A stretch of DNA of 36,997 bases from Polyangia bacterium (GTDB taxonomy: Bacteria > Myxococcota_A > Polyangia > Polyangiales > Sandaracinaceae): positions 1 through 36,997 of the forward strand of contig JAUHXR010000054.1 in NCBI GenBank assembly GCA_030426845.1, read 5' to 3'. Below are positions 1 to 6,789 of the stretch, piece after piece. The notes under the pieces were generated by a model that saw nothing but the letters and a program-made list of their open reading frames with translations, was not told the DNA's origin and made no database searches. The position numbers were made by a program, and so were the translations under genes. The first letter of the stretch is position 1. Each line of letters begins with the position of its first letter.

Positions 1-309
1 GTCGACTCGCACGTCATGAGCGCCGACGAGGCCGAGGAGTCCGACTTCTCCAACGTGCTCGTGAACGCGGTCGGCGGCGACAGCGACGACCTCCGGGTCG
101 AGCTGCACCACGCGCTGCTCTTCCCGGGCGACGTGATCATGCTGTGCTCCGACGGCCTGACGAAGCACGTCTCGGACAAGCGCGTCGCCGAGGTGATGCA
201 CAGCGTCGCGCGCACGGGCAAGGTCGAGGCGGGGGCCAAGGTCCTCATCGCCGACGCGCTCGAGGCCGGCGGCACCGACAACGTGACCGTCGTGCTCGCC
301 AAGTTCTGA
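1..309 (+). CDS. PP2C-family Ser/Thr phosphatase, C-terminal fragment (cut by window start)
   Basis: The frame is open from base 1 and ends with TGA at 307-309, so only the last 102 residues are visible. They hold the C-terminal PP2C motifs: LCSDGLTKHV, with the metal-binding Asp of the SDG motif, and GGTDNVTVVL near the end, with the Asp of the DN motif. PP2C enzymes are Mg/Mn-dependent phosphatases that remove phosphate from Ser/Thr in cytoplasmic proteins. A second, complete PP2C lies at 1297-2067 and a kinase at 3408-4352, so this gene probably belongs to the same signalling block. An internal ATG at position 16 is not the real start, because the domain clearly continues upstream. Family assignment is firm; partner kinase and substrate are unknown. 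Confidence 0.88.
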   Translation, partial: VDSHVMSADEAEESDFSNVLVNAVGGDSDDLRVELHHALLFPGDVIMLCSDGLTKHVSDKRVAEVMHSVARTGKVEAGAKVLIADALEAGGTDNVTVVLAKF

Positions 310-323
310 GCCCCGGGGCCTCC

Positions 324-569
324 TCAGCGGCGCCGGTCGCGCTGGAGCCGCCGGAGGACGCGCTTGAGGAGCTGGACTTCGCTGAGCTCCGGCTCGCGGG
401 AGCGCTCGCCCTCGACGAGTCGACGCGCGACGTCCGGGTCGTGGGTGAGCTTGACCAGCCGCTTCATCAGCGACGCGGGGCTCGAGGCACGACGGGCCGC
501 CCAGCGGCGCCAGAGCCACACCGCCGCGATCCCGAGCGCCGCGCCCACCCCCAGATACACGAGCGTCAT
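324..569 (-). CDS. small membrane-anchored hypothetical protein
   Basis: An 81-residue frame converges on the PP2C fragment, with its stop 14 bases from that gene's stop. Residues 3-20 are hydrophobic (LVYLGVGAALGIAAVWLW) and look like one N-terminal transmembrane helix. The remaining 60 residues are Arg-, Glu- and Leu-rich and probably form a cytoplasmic helix. I recognise no family. The good fit into the gap and the sensible topology favour a real gene, but the upstream Shine-Dalgarno is weak and an overlapping plus-strand frame exists, so this could be a chance ORF. Confidence 0.45.
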   Translation of the reverse strand: MTLVYLGVGAALGIAAVWLWRRWAARRASSPASLMKRLVKLTHDPDVARRLVEGERSREPELSEVQLLKRVLRRLQRDRRR

Positions 570-650
570 GGCGCCACCATAGCAGTCGGCGGCGCAGGCG
601 CCGGGAGGCGCAGAGGGCGCGCCCCACGCGCCCGACGGCGCGAAGCGAGG

Positions 651-1139
651 TCAGGCCCCGACGCGGGCCCGGTGCGCGTCGTCGGCCGCCCGGACCTGCA
701 TGGAGAGTGAGCCGGGATCGCCCTTCACGGCGCCCTGGGCGACCAGCCACTCGAACGCGGCCTCGAGGGTCGAGAACACCTTCACCGGGTAGGCGGGCCG
801 GGCCAGGAGGTTGAGCGCGGTGATCGCGGTGCGCGCGATCGCGGCCGAGAACCCGGGCGTGTCGAGCACGTAGGCGAGTCCGCGGTTGTGGATGATGCCG
901 TCGGGCGTGCCCCTCATGATCTCCGCGAGCTCCTGCCGCACGTCGTCGGGTACCCGCGTCCCGCCCTCGGGGAGCCAGACGAGGGTGCCGGTGGAGTCCC
1001 GCGCGGTCACCTCGCCCATCGCGCGGATGTGCTCCACCGTCACGCCCTCGCGCCACACGACCAGCGAGGCCCGTCCCTCGACGAGCACGCACATCGATGG
1101 CGCCTCGTATCGCAGCTCCACGGCCTCAGGGTACGACAT
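651..1139 (-). CDS. hypothetical protein, possibly SpoIIAA/STAS-like fold
   Basis: This encodes 162 residues if translation starts at the ATG at 1139-1137 (protein begins MSYPEAVELRYEAPSM). The frame stays open 78 codons further upstream, but that stretch is Arg/Gly-rich low-complexity sequence overlapping the promoter and start of the PP2C gene, so I reject the longer form. The body alternates predicted strands and helices (for example CVLVEGRASLVVW, then TGTLVWLPEGGTRV, then a helical end FSTLEAAFEWLVAQ), a pattern resembling single-domain SpoIIAA-like proteins common in myxobacteria. That resemblance is an impression, not a match. The gene is divergent from the PP2C gene (157-base gap) and could share its regulation. 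Function unknown. Confidence 0.7.
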   Translation of the reverse strand: MSYPEAVELRYEAPSMCVLVEGRASLVVWREGVTVEHIRAMGEVTARDSTGTLVWLPEGGTRVPDDVRQELAEIMRGTPDGIIHNRGLAYVLDTPGFSAAIARTAITALNLLARPAYPVKVFSTLEAAFEWLVAQGAVKGDPGSLSMQVRAADDAHRARVGA

Positions 1140-1166
1140 GACCGAACCGCGCCTGAAGCCCCGGGG

Positions 1167-1190
1167 CCCCCGCGCCCCGCCCCCGCCCCC
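1167..1190 (-). other. putative G-quadruplex tract in the 5' leader of the 651-1139 gene
   Basis: Read on the minus strand, this interval has four G runs of 5, 5, 4 and 5 bases separated by loops of 1, 1 and 3 bases. This fits a canonical intramolecular quadruplex pattern. It lies 28-51 bases upstream of the ATG at 1139 on that gene's coding strand, so it could also form in the mRNA. The pattern is seen directly; a function is inferred. In DNA this GC-rich such tracts also arise by chance. Confidence 0.4.
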
Positions 1191-1296
1191 GATCCGGACG
1201 GAGCGGGGCGCGCGCGCCCCAACGTCCGTCGCCCCGGCCCGACGGCCGCGCGACGGCACGGCCCGCGCAAGGGCGACCCCGCAGGAGGTGCCGACG

Positions 1297-2067
1297 ATGA
1301 CCGCATGGGGAGGCTGGTCCAGCCTGACGATCGACGCCGCGGCCGAGACCCACGTGGGCCGACGCGAGAACAACGAGGACGCGTTCTTGCTCGACGACGA
1401 TCTGCGCGTCTACGCGGTCGCCGACGGGATGGGCGGCTACCACGGAGGCGAGATCGCGAGCGCCCTGGTGGTCGACGGCCTGCGCGCCTTCGTCGAGCGC
1501 AACGCGGCCGACGACGAGGTGACGTGGCCCTACGGCCTCTCTCCCGGGCGCAGCTTCGTCGAGAGCCTCCTCACCGTGGGCCTGCGCGCAGCGAACCGCG
1601 CGGTGCTCGCCCGCCGGCGCGGCGAGCTGGCGAGGATGGGCTCGACGGTGGTCGCCGTGGCGATGGACGGCGAGGACGCGGTGCTCGCCCACGTCGGCGA
1701 CAGCCGGATCTACCGCCTCCGTGACGGAGCGCTGCAGCGCCTGACCCGCGACCACTCGCTCGTCGAGGAGCTCCGCGCGATGGGCGCCCACGAGCAGCCA
1801 GAGGGGATCGGCCACGTCATCACCAAGGCGGTCGGCTTCTCCGAGGACACCGTCCCCGACGTGCGCGTCGAGCGAGTGCTCCCTGGGGACGCCCTGCTGC
1901 TCTGCTCGGACGGGCTGAGCGACCCGCTCGACGACGCCACGATCGCCCGCGGCCTGATGCGCCGCTCCGCGCGCGAGGCTTGCGAGGCGCTCGTCCGCGC
2001 CGCCTACGAGGCGGGCGGCTCCGACAACATCACCGCGCTGGTCCTTCGCTTCGTGAAGGCGCGATGA
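1297..2067 (+). CDS. PP2C-family protein Ser/Thr phosphatase (PppA/Stp-like)
   Basis: A complete PP2C phosphatase of 256 residues. The motifs appear in family order: THVGRRENNEDAF near the N-terminus, ADGMGGYHGGE (metal-binding Asp and Gly), GSTVVAVAMD, AHVGDSRIYRLRDG, LTRDHSLVEEL, LLLCSDGLSD and GGSDNITALV at the C-terminus. The start is set by AGGAGG at 1283-1288, eight bases before the ATG; upstream in-frame ATGs only add a low-complexity Arg/Pro extension. It is a soluble cytoplasmic enzyme expected to reverse phosphorylation by the nearby kinase (3408-4352). In the Pseudomonas aeruginosa threonine-phosphorylation pathway, PppA dephosphorylates the FHA scaffold and shuts down T6SS; a similar role here is inferred from context. 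Its 3' end overlaps the convergent sigma-54 activator gene by 38 bases. Confidence 0.93.
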   Translation: MTAWGGWSSLTIDAAAETHVGRRENNEDAFLLDDDLRVYAVADGMGGYHGGEIASALVVDGLRAFVERNAADDEVTWPYGLSPGRSFVESLLTVGLRAANRAVLARRRGELARMGSTVVAVAMDGEDAVLAHVGDSRIYRLRDGALQRLTRDHSLVEELRAMGAHEQPEGIGHVITKAVGFSEDTVPDVRVERVLPGDALLLCSDGLSDPLDDATIARGLMRRSAREACEALVRAAYEAGGSDNITALVLRFVKAR

Positions 2068-3379
2068 GGCCGTGCTTCTGGGCGACCCGCCGCAGGCTCT
2101 TGCGGTCGAGCCCCGCGTCGCGGGCGGCCGCGGTGAGGTTGCCGTCGTGACGCGCGAGGAGATCGGCGACGTAGCGGCGCTCGAACGCGTCGACGACCTC
2201 CTGCTTGGCCTCGTGGAACGGGAGGTCGGCGCGGACCGCGAGGGGCTCGGCGCCCATCGTCGCCTCGACGCGGACGCGGAGCTGCCCGAAGCTCTCCGCC
2301 TCCGGCGACAGGACGCGCGCGCGGTCGAGCACGTTGCGCAGCTCGCGCGCGTTGCCCGGCCAGTCGTGCGCGATCAGCCGCTCGAGGTTCGGCCCCGCGA
2401 TCGGACCAGGGTCGCGCATGCCGCGGCGGACCAGGATCTCCCGCACCATCGGCGCGAGGTCCTCGCGGCGCTCGCGCAGCGGTGGGATCCGGACGCGCAT
2501 CACCGAGAGCCGGTAGAACAGATCGGCGCGGAGCTCGCCGTCCGCGACCATCGCCGCGAGATCGCGCCGCGACGCGGCCACGAGCCGCACGTCGACCGCG
2601 CGCTCCTCGTCCGCGCCCACCGGCCGGACACGGCGCTCCTCGAGCGCGCGCAGCAGGCGCGTCTGCACGTCGGGCGAGACCGAGTCGAGCTCGTCGAGGA
2701 ACAGCGTGCCGCCGTCGGCGCGGACGAACGCGCCCTCGCGCGCCCCGGACGCCCCGGTGAACGCGCCCCGCAGGTGACCGAAGAGGGCGCTCTCGACCAG
2801 GGTGGCGGGCAGCGCCGAGCAGTCGAGCGCGACGAAGGGGCCGCCGCGGCGCGGGCTCGCCTCGTGGATGGAGCGGGCCGCGAGCTCCTTGCCGACCCCC
2901 GTCTCGCCCTCGAGCAGCACGGTCACGTCGGCGCGCGCCGCGAGCGCGAGCACCGCGAAGACCTCCCGCATCGTCAGGCTCTCGCCGACCAGCTCACCGA
3001 AGCGACGCGACTGCGTCGGCGGCACCTCGAGGGGCTGAGGGCTCGGCGCGACGCGGAGGAACGTGCGACCGACCTTCAGGGTCGCGCCGGAGCCGACCGT
3101 GACCTCGGCGACGCGCGAGCCTTCGAAGAGCGTGCCGTTCTTGCTGGCGAGGTCCTCGACCCGGTAGCGACCCCGACCGGCGGGGCTGATGCGCGCGTGG
3201 CGGCGGCTGACGCGATCGTCGGTGAGCGCGAGGTCGCAGCTCGGGTCGGACCCCACGAGGCGCGCCGCGTCGAGGCGCACCGCACGCCCCGCGTCAGGCC
3301 CCTCCACCACCACGAGCTGCTGCGCGAGGGGCGCGCCCGGGGGGAGCGCGTCGCTGTGGATGGTGGCGATCGTGGACAC
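2030..3379 (-). CDS. FHA-domain sigma-54-dependent transcriptional activator
   Basis: A 449-residue protein starting at GTG 3379-3377, with GAGGAG (3391-3386) six bases upstream. The frame extends further upstream, but only as sequence antisense to the kinase. Domains in order: an FHA domain (about 22-110), with the phospho-threonine-binding signature GSDPSCDLALTDDRVSRRH and SKNGTLFEG; an AAA+ sigma-54 domain (about 128-360), with Walker A GETGVGKE (158-165), GAFTGA (205-210) that contacts sigma-54, Walker B GGTLFLDELD, and WPGNARELRN; and a Fis-type helix-turn-helix at the C-terminus (NLTAAARDAGLDRKSLRRV). There is no receiver domain, so the input is probably phospho-Thr binding. The divergent neighbour is a Ser/Thr kinase. 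I infer that it converts kinase activity into transcription, perhaps of T6SS genes; target promoters are not identified. Confidence 0.95.
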   Translation of the reverse strand: MSTIATIHSDALPPGAPLAQQLVVVEGPDAGRAVRLDAARLVGSDPSCDLALTDDRVSRRHARISPAGRGRYRVEDLASKNGTLFEGSRVAEVTVGSGATLKVGRTFLRVAPSPQPLEVPPTQSRRFGELVGESLTMREVFAVLALAARADVTVLLEGETGVGKELAARSIHEASPRRGGPFVALDCSALPATLVESALFGHLRGAFTGASGAREGAFVRADGGTLFLDELDSVSPDVQTRLLRALEERRVRPVGADEERAVDVRLVAASRRDLAAMVADGELRADLFYRLSVMRVRIPPLRERREDLAPMVREILVRRGMRDPGPIAGPNLERLIAHDWPGNARELRNVLDRARVLSPEAESFGQLRVRVEATMGAEPLAVRADLPFHEAKQEVVDAFERRYVADLLARHDGNLTAAARDAGLDRKSLRRVAQKHGLIAPSRSEGPAR

Positions 3380-3407
3380 GCGCGGCTCCTCGCAGGATCG
3401 TAGCAGG
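3380..3407. promoter_or_regulatory. 28-base divergent spacer between sigma-54 activator and kinase genes
   Basis: Only 28 bases separate the two GTG starts. The spacer holds the activator's Shine-Dalgarno (GAGGAG on the minus strand, 3391-3386) and a likely kinase Shine-Dalgarno (AGGA 3394-3397, ten bases before the GTG). There is no room for two conventional promoters, so each gene's promoter must lie inside the other's coding sequence, or the leaders are very short. Opposed transcription here would give overlapping 5' ends. Confidence 0.5.
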
Positions 3408-4352
3408 GTGGAGCTCCCCTCGCGGATCGGCCCGTACCGCGTCGTCGCCCGGCTCGGGCACGGCGGGATGGCGGAGGTGTTCAAGGCGCTCGCGCTCGGG
3501 GCGAGCGGCTTCGAGAAGGTCGTCGCGATCAAGGTGCTGCGCGAAGAGCACCGCGGCGACGCGGAGCTCGAGCGGATGCTCATCGACGAGGCCCGGCTCG
3601 GCGCAAAGCTCGCCCACCGCAACCTGCTGCAGGTGCACGACCTCGGAGTGGACGAGGGCGTCTACTACGTGCGCATGGACTACGTGAACGGGGCGGACCT
3701 CGACGCGCTCCGCCGCCGCGCGCTCCCGAGCGCGCCCCTCGCCCTCGCGATCGCCGAGGAGATCGCGCTCGCCCTCGGCTACGTGCACTCGCTGACCGAC
3801 GACGACGGACGCCCGCTCGGGCTCGTCCACCGCGACGTGAGCCCGTCGAACGTGCTCGTCTCGCGCGACGGCGAGGTGAAGCTCGCCGACTTCGGGATCG
3901 CCAAGGCCACGCGGCTCGCGAGCAACACCCAGGCGGCGATCCGCCGTGGCAAGTACGCGTACATGTCGCCCGAGCAGATCGCGGGCGCGCCGCTCTCGTC
4001 GAGGAGCGATCAGTTCGGCTTCGGGGTCATGCTCCACGAGCTGCTCCTCGGGGAGCGCCCGTTCGACGGCGCGTCGCCGCTCGAGACGATGGACCGGATC
4101 CGCGAGGCCGCGCCGCCCGACCTCGGAGCCCTCGACGCCGACCTCGCCGCGATCGTCTCGACGTGCCTCGCGCGCGACCCGGACGAGCGGTTCGAGACGG
4201 CCGAGGCCCTGCAGCGGGCCCTCGGGGCCGCGCGGCGCCTCCGCGACGCGGCGGGGAGCGGCGACCTCGGCCGCTGGGTCCGGGCGCACGTCGACGGACC
4301 GAGCGTGCCCCGCGCCCGCACCGCCACGCTGCCGATCACCGACGAGGCCTGA
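3408..4352 (+). CDS. cytoplasmic Ser/Thr protein kinase (PpkA/Pkn-like)
   Basis: A 314-residue Hanks-type kinase. Visible motifs: glycine-rich loop LGHGGMAEVFKA, VAIKVL with the ATP-binding Lys, catalytic loop HRDVSPSNVLV, DFG, the activation segment with RRGKYAYMSPEQ, and the F-helix Asp in SDQFGFG. The kinase domain fills nearly the whole protein; there is no transmembrane segment or extracellular sensor, unlike PpkA of Pseudomonas. I chose GTG 3408 because the conserved IGPYRVV segment begins six residues later; an ATG at 3360 would overlap the divergent regulator's start. The adjacent PP2C and the FHA proteins at 2030-3379 and 34577-36010 form the expected partners (writer, eraser, readers). 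Its role in T6SS control is inferred from location. Confidence 0.93.
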   Translation: MELPSRIGPYRVVARLGHGGMAEVFKALALGASGFEKVVAIKVLREEHRGDAELERMLIDEARLGAKLAHRNLLQVHDLGVDEGVYYVRMDYVNGADLDALRRRALPSAPLALAIAEEIALALGYVHSLTDDDGRPLGLVHRDVSPSNVLVSRDGEVKLADFGIAKATRLASNTQAAIRRGKYAYMSPEQIAGAPLSSRSDQFGFGVMLHELLLGERPFDGASPLETMDRIREAAPPDLGALDADLAAIVSTCLARDPDERFETAEALQRALGAARRLRDAAGSGDLGRWVRAHVDGPSVPRARTATLPITDEA

Positions 4353-4487
4353 GCCGCCCCAGGCAACCAGGCAAGGCTTGCTCGATCGCGCAGGCGTCGC
4401 CGGCGGCGCGGGCGTAGGGAGCGCCCGTTGGCCCGCCGACGCGGGTGCGCACGGTTCCTGCTCTGGAGGCCCGGGCGGAGGAAACCC

Positions 4488-6746
4488 ATGCAGCGACCGA
4501 CCCAGGTGCCCGACAGCGCGCGATGGTCCGAGAAGGACAACGAGTGGATCGAGGGCGACGAGCAGAACGGGCTGACGACCTACTGGCGACCGGACGGGAC
4601 CCTCGTCTGCCAGGCCTACTTCAACGACGGCGCGCTCCACGGCTCGAACACTCGCTACCACCCCGACGGCACGATCGCGTCGGTCGGCGTCTGGGTCGAG
4701 GGCGTCCTCACCGTCGCGACCAACGTCCGGAGCGCCCACCCGACGACCGAGCCGTTCAACGAGGGCGCGCCGGCCGAGATGTGGGTGACGCAGATGTTCC
4801 TCGAGGGCGGCCAGCCGGTGGCCGCGCGCGGCTTCGACCGCCAGCTCCAGGTCGTCATCACCCCCGGCATGCCTCAGCCGCCCGAGGGCGTCCCCCGGGA
4901 CGCGGTCGGGTTCCGCGACGGCACGTGGCTCCACGGCGCCTTCATCGACTATGTACCGGAAGGTGAGTGGACGCGCTTCGACGCGTCTGGGCGGCCGCGC
5001 GAGACCCTCGTCTACGAAGGCGGAGTGGTCGTCGCGGCCCGCGCGATCGAGACGCCGCGCCCGGCCGGGGTGCCCGCGTCCGCGGTGTTCGACGACGAGG
5101 GCGAGGTCTGGGTCGAGGGCGAGGAGCGCGACGGCGAGCCGCACGGGACACGCACGTTCTGGGACACCGACGGCGCGCTGCTCGGGCGGCAGGAGCACGA
5201 CCGCGGCCTCCAGACGCGCGAGCAACGCTACCTGCCCGACGGTTCGCTCGCTTCGGACTGCGTGTGGCAGGGGGGGATGCCCGCGCACCGCTTCTTCCGC
5301 CGAACGGAGTCGCACACCGGCGGCGACTTCCCCAACGTGCTCGGCGCGCAGCCGACGGCCGAGGAGGTCGAGTACTGGTTCGACGACCACGGCTTCATGA
5401 CCCGATTCGAGATCCGCGGCCCCGGCGGCGCGATGCTCGAGGCGCGCGACATATACGCCGGGCCGGGCGCGAGCGGCGACCAGCAGCGGTTCACCTCGAT
5501 CGAGGAGGCCTCGCGAGCCTGGCGCGCGGAGGGCGAGCGCTTCACCTCGGGGCTCAACCGCTGGCTCGAGGAGCTCTACGCCTCCGACGATCCGCCGGGC
5601 TGGGAGGAGCCGACCCACGACCGCGAAGACCTGCAACGGGGCTTCCTCGAGGGAGTGGCGGCGCTGAACGCCCAGGGTCAGTCCGCGCGGGAGCTGTTCC
5701 CCGTCTTCCACGACGCGATCGACGGGAGCTTCTGGCGGAACTACGGCCGCGACGTGGACCAGGTGCTCCACCTCGGCGCGGCGCGCTACTGCCGCGTCGA
5801 CGGCCTGCACGGGCGCGAGGTCTACCGCGTCACCGACGAGGACGTGGTCCTCGTGCCCGACGTCGTCGCGCTCGGCGCGTCGGCCGACAAGCGCTTCGTC
5901 GGCCTCGCCAGCGCGGCGGGCCTGCACGTCCGCGGGCGCGACGGCGTGCCCTTCGAGACGCTCGCCTGGCCGACCGTCCCCGGCTTCGACCCGACGAGCG
6001 TGAGCCAGATCCAGGTCACCGCGACCGGTCGCGGCGCGATCGTCGCGTGCGCCGAGGGCGTGTTCGCGCTCGGCTCGGCAGGCTCGGCGCGGCTCTTCCC
6101 GATCGAGGCGGAGGTCCCGGGCGACGGCGAGCCCCTCGAGCTCGAGCGAGTGTGCTTCTCCGTGAGCCCGAACGAGGCGCTCGTGGCTTGCGGCGGGATG
6201 CGCTGGGGCACCACCACGTCGATGGCCCTCCTCGAGCGGCGTCCCGGCGAGGGCTACCGGGTGCGGGCGACGAGCCAGGACGACGCGTTCTTCCCGGGGC
6301 CGTCGGTGATCACCGAGGAGGCGGTGCTCTTCGCGCCGACGCTCTACGCGAGCCTGCGGCACAACCTGCAGAACTTCGTGGGCGCGCTCGCGCTCGACGA
6401 CCTGCCGGAGGGCGAGTTCGACGCGTTCGAGATGGTCTGGCAGCGCTCCGCGGTCGTGAACACGATGACGCGGCTCGGAGGCGGCGCGGTCGTGGGCCTC
6501 GACGACGGCTACCTCGGCGGGGTCCGTGGGGCGCTCGGCAACGGCCAGGTCTACGTCGGCGGCTCGATCCTCGCGCTCGACGCGAGCCCCGACGGCCAGG
6601 AGCTGCTCGTGGGCAGCGACACCGGCCTCCTCACCCGCCTGCGCCTCGGCGCCGGGCGCGCCTCGAACCTGATCGTCGTGGACCTCGAGGTGCAGGACGC
6701 CGGCCGGGTCGCGTTCTGGCGCTCGTACCCGCCGCTGCGCTGCTAG
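4488..6746 (+). CDS. YwqK/MORN_2-repeat protein with propeller-like C-terminal half
   Basis: A 752-residue soluble protein. The start is ATG 4488 with GGAGG at 4477-4481; a TTG 60 bases upstream keeps the frame open but has no better support. The N-terminal third contains several repeats of the form GxxxG-x-aromatic-x-x-DGxL (for example LTTYWRPDGTLVCQAYFNDG, RYHPDGTIASVGVWVEG and GTRTFWDTDGALLGRQEHD), typical of MORN_2/YwqK antitoxin-like repeats. The middle (about 380-450) is helical. The C-terminal 300 residues show repeating strand blocks such as ALGASADKRFVGLAS and ALDASPDGQELLVGSDTG, resembling WD40-like propeller blades. No signal peptide is seen. Related repeat proteins occur as immunity or antitoxin partners, and its position by a T6SS suggests a possible link, but the function is unknown and no toxin gene is adjacent. 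A weak hairpin at 4410-4426 precedes it. Confidence 0.85.
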   Translation: MQRPTQVPDSARWSEKDNEWIEGDEQNGLTTYWRPDGTLVCQAYFNDGALHGSNTRYHPDGTIASVGVWVEGVLTVATNVRSAHPTTEPFNEGAPAEMWVTQMFLEGGQPVAARGFDRQLQVVITPGMPQPPEGVPRDAVGFRDGTWLHGAFIDYVPEGEWTRFDASGRPRETLVYEGGVVVAARAIETPRPAGVPASAVFDDEGEVWVEGEERDGEPHGTRTFWDTDGALLGRQEHDRGLQTREQRYLPDGSLASDCVWQGGMPAHRFFRRTESHTGGDFPNVLGAQPTAEEVEYWFDDHGFMTRFEIRGPGGAMLEARDIYAGPGASGDQQRFTSIEEASRAWRAEGERFTSGLNRWLEELYASDDPPGWEEPTHDREDLQRGFLEGVAALNAQGQSARELFPVFHDAIDGSFWRNYGRDVDQVLHLGAARYCRVDGLHGREVYRVTDEDVVLVPDVVALGASADKRFVGLASAAGLHVRGRDGVPFETLAWPTVPGFDPTSVSQIQVTATGRGAIVACAEGVFALGSAGSARLFPIEAEVPGDGEPLELERVCFSVSPNEALVACGGMRWGTTTSMALLERRPGEGYRVRATSQDDAFFPGPSVITEEAVLFAPTLYASLRHNLQNFVGALALDDLPEGEFDAFEMVWQRSAVVNTMTRLGGGAVVGLDDGYLGGVRGALGNGQVYVGGSILALDASPDGQELLVGSDTGLLTRLRLGAGRASNLIVVDLEVQDAGRVAFWRSYPPLRC

Positions 6747-6752
6747 AGCGCC

Positions 6753-6774
6753 CGGGCCAGCGCCCGCTGGCCCG
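6753..6774. terminator. perfect 10-bp hairpin between convergent genes
   Basis: CGGGCCAGCG (6753-6762) and its exact complement CGCTGGCCCG (6765-6774) are separated by two bases. The hairpin sits six bases after the stop of the MORN-repeat gene and 15 bases from the stop of the convergent aldehyde dehydrogenase gene, so it could serve both. No T tract follows on either side, so a classical intrinsic terminator is uncertain; it may instead block RNA decay or pause polymerase. Confidence 0.55.
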
Positions 6775-6789
6775 TAGCGAATCAAGCTC

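Noticed and set aside
324-569. Transmembrane small protein as a T6SS accessory
   Set aside because: The topology is plausible, but there is no motif, partner or operon link to T6SS; kept only as a hypothetical.
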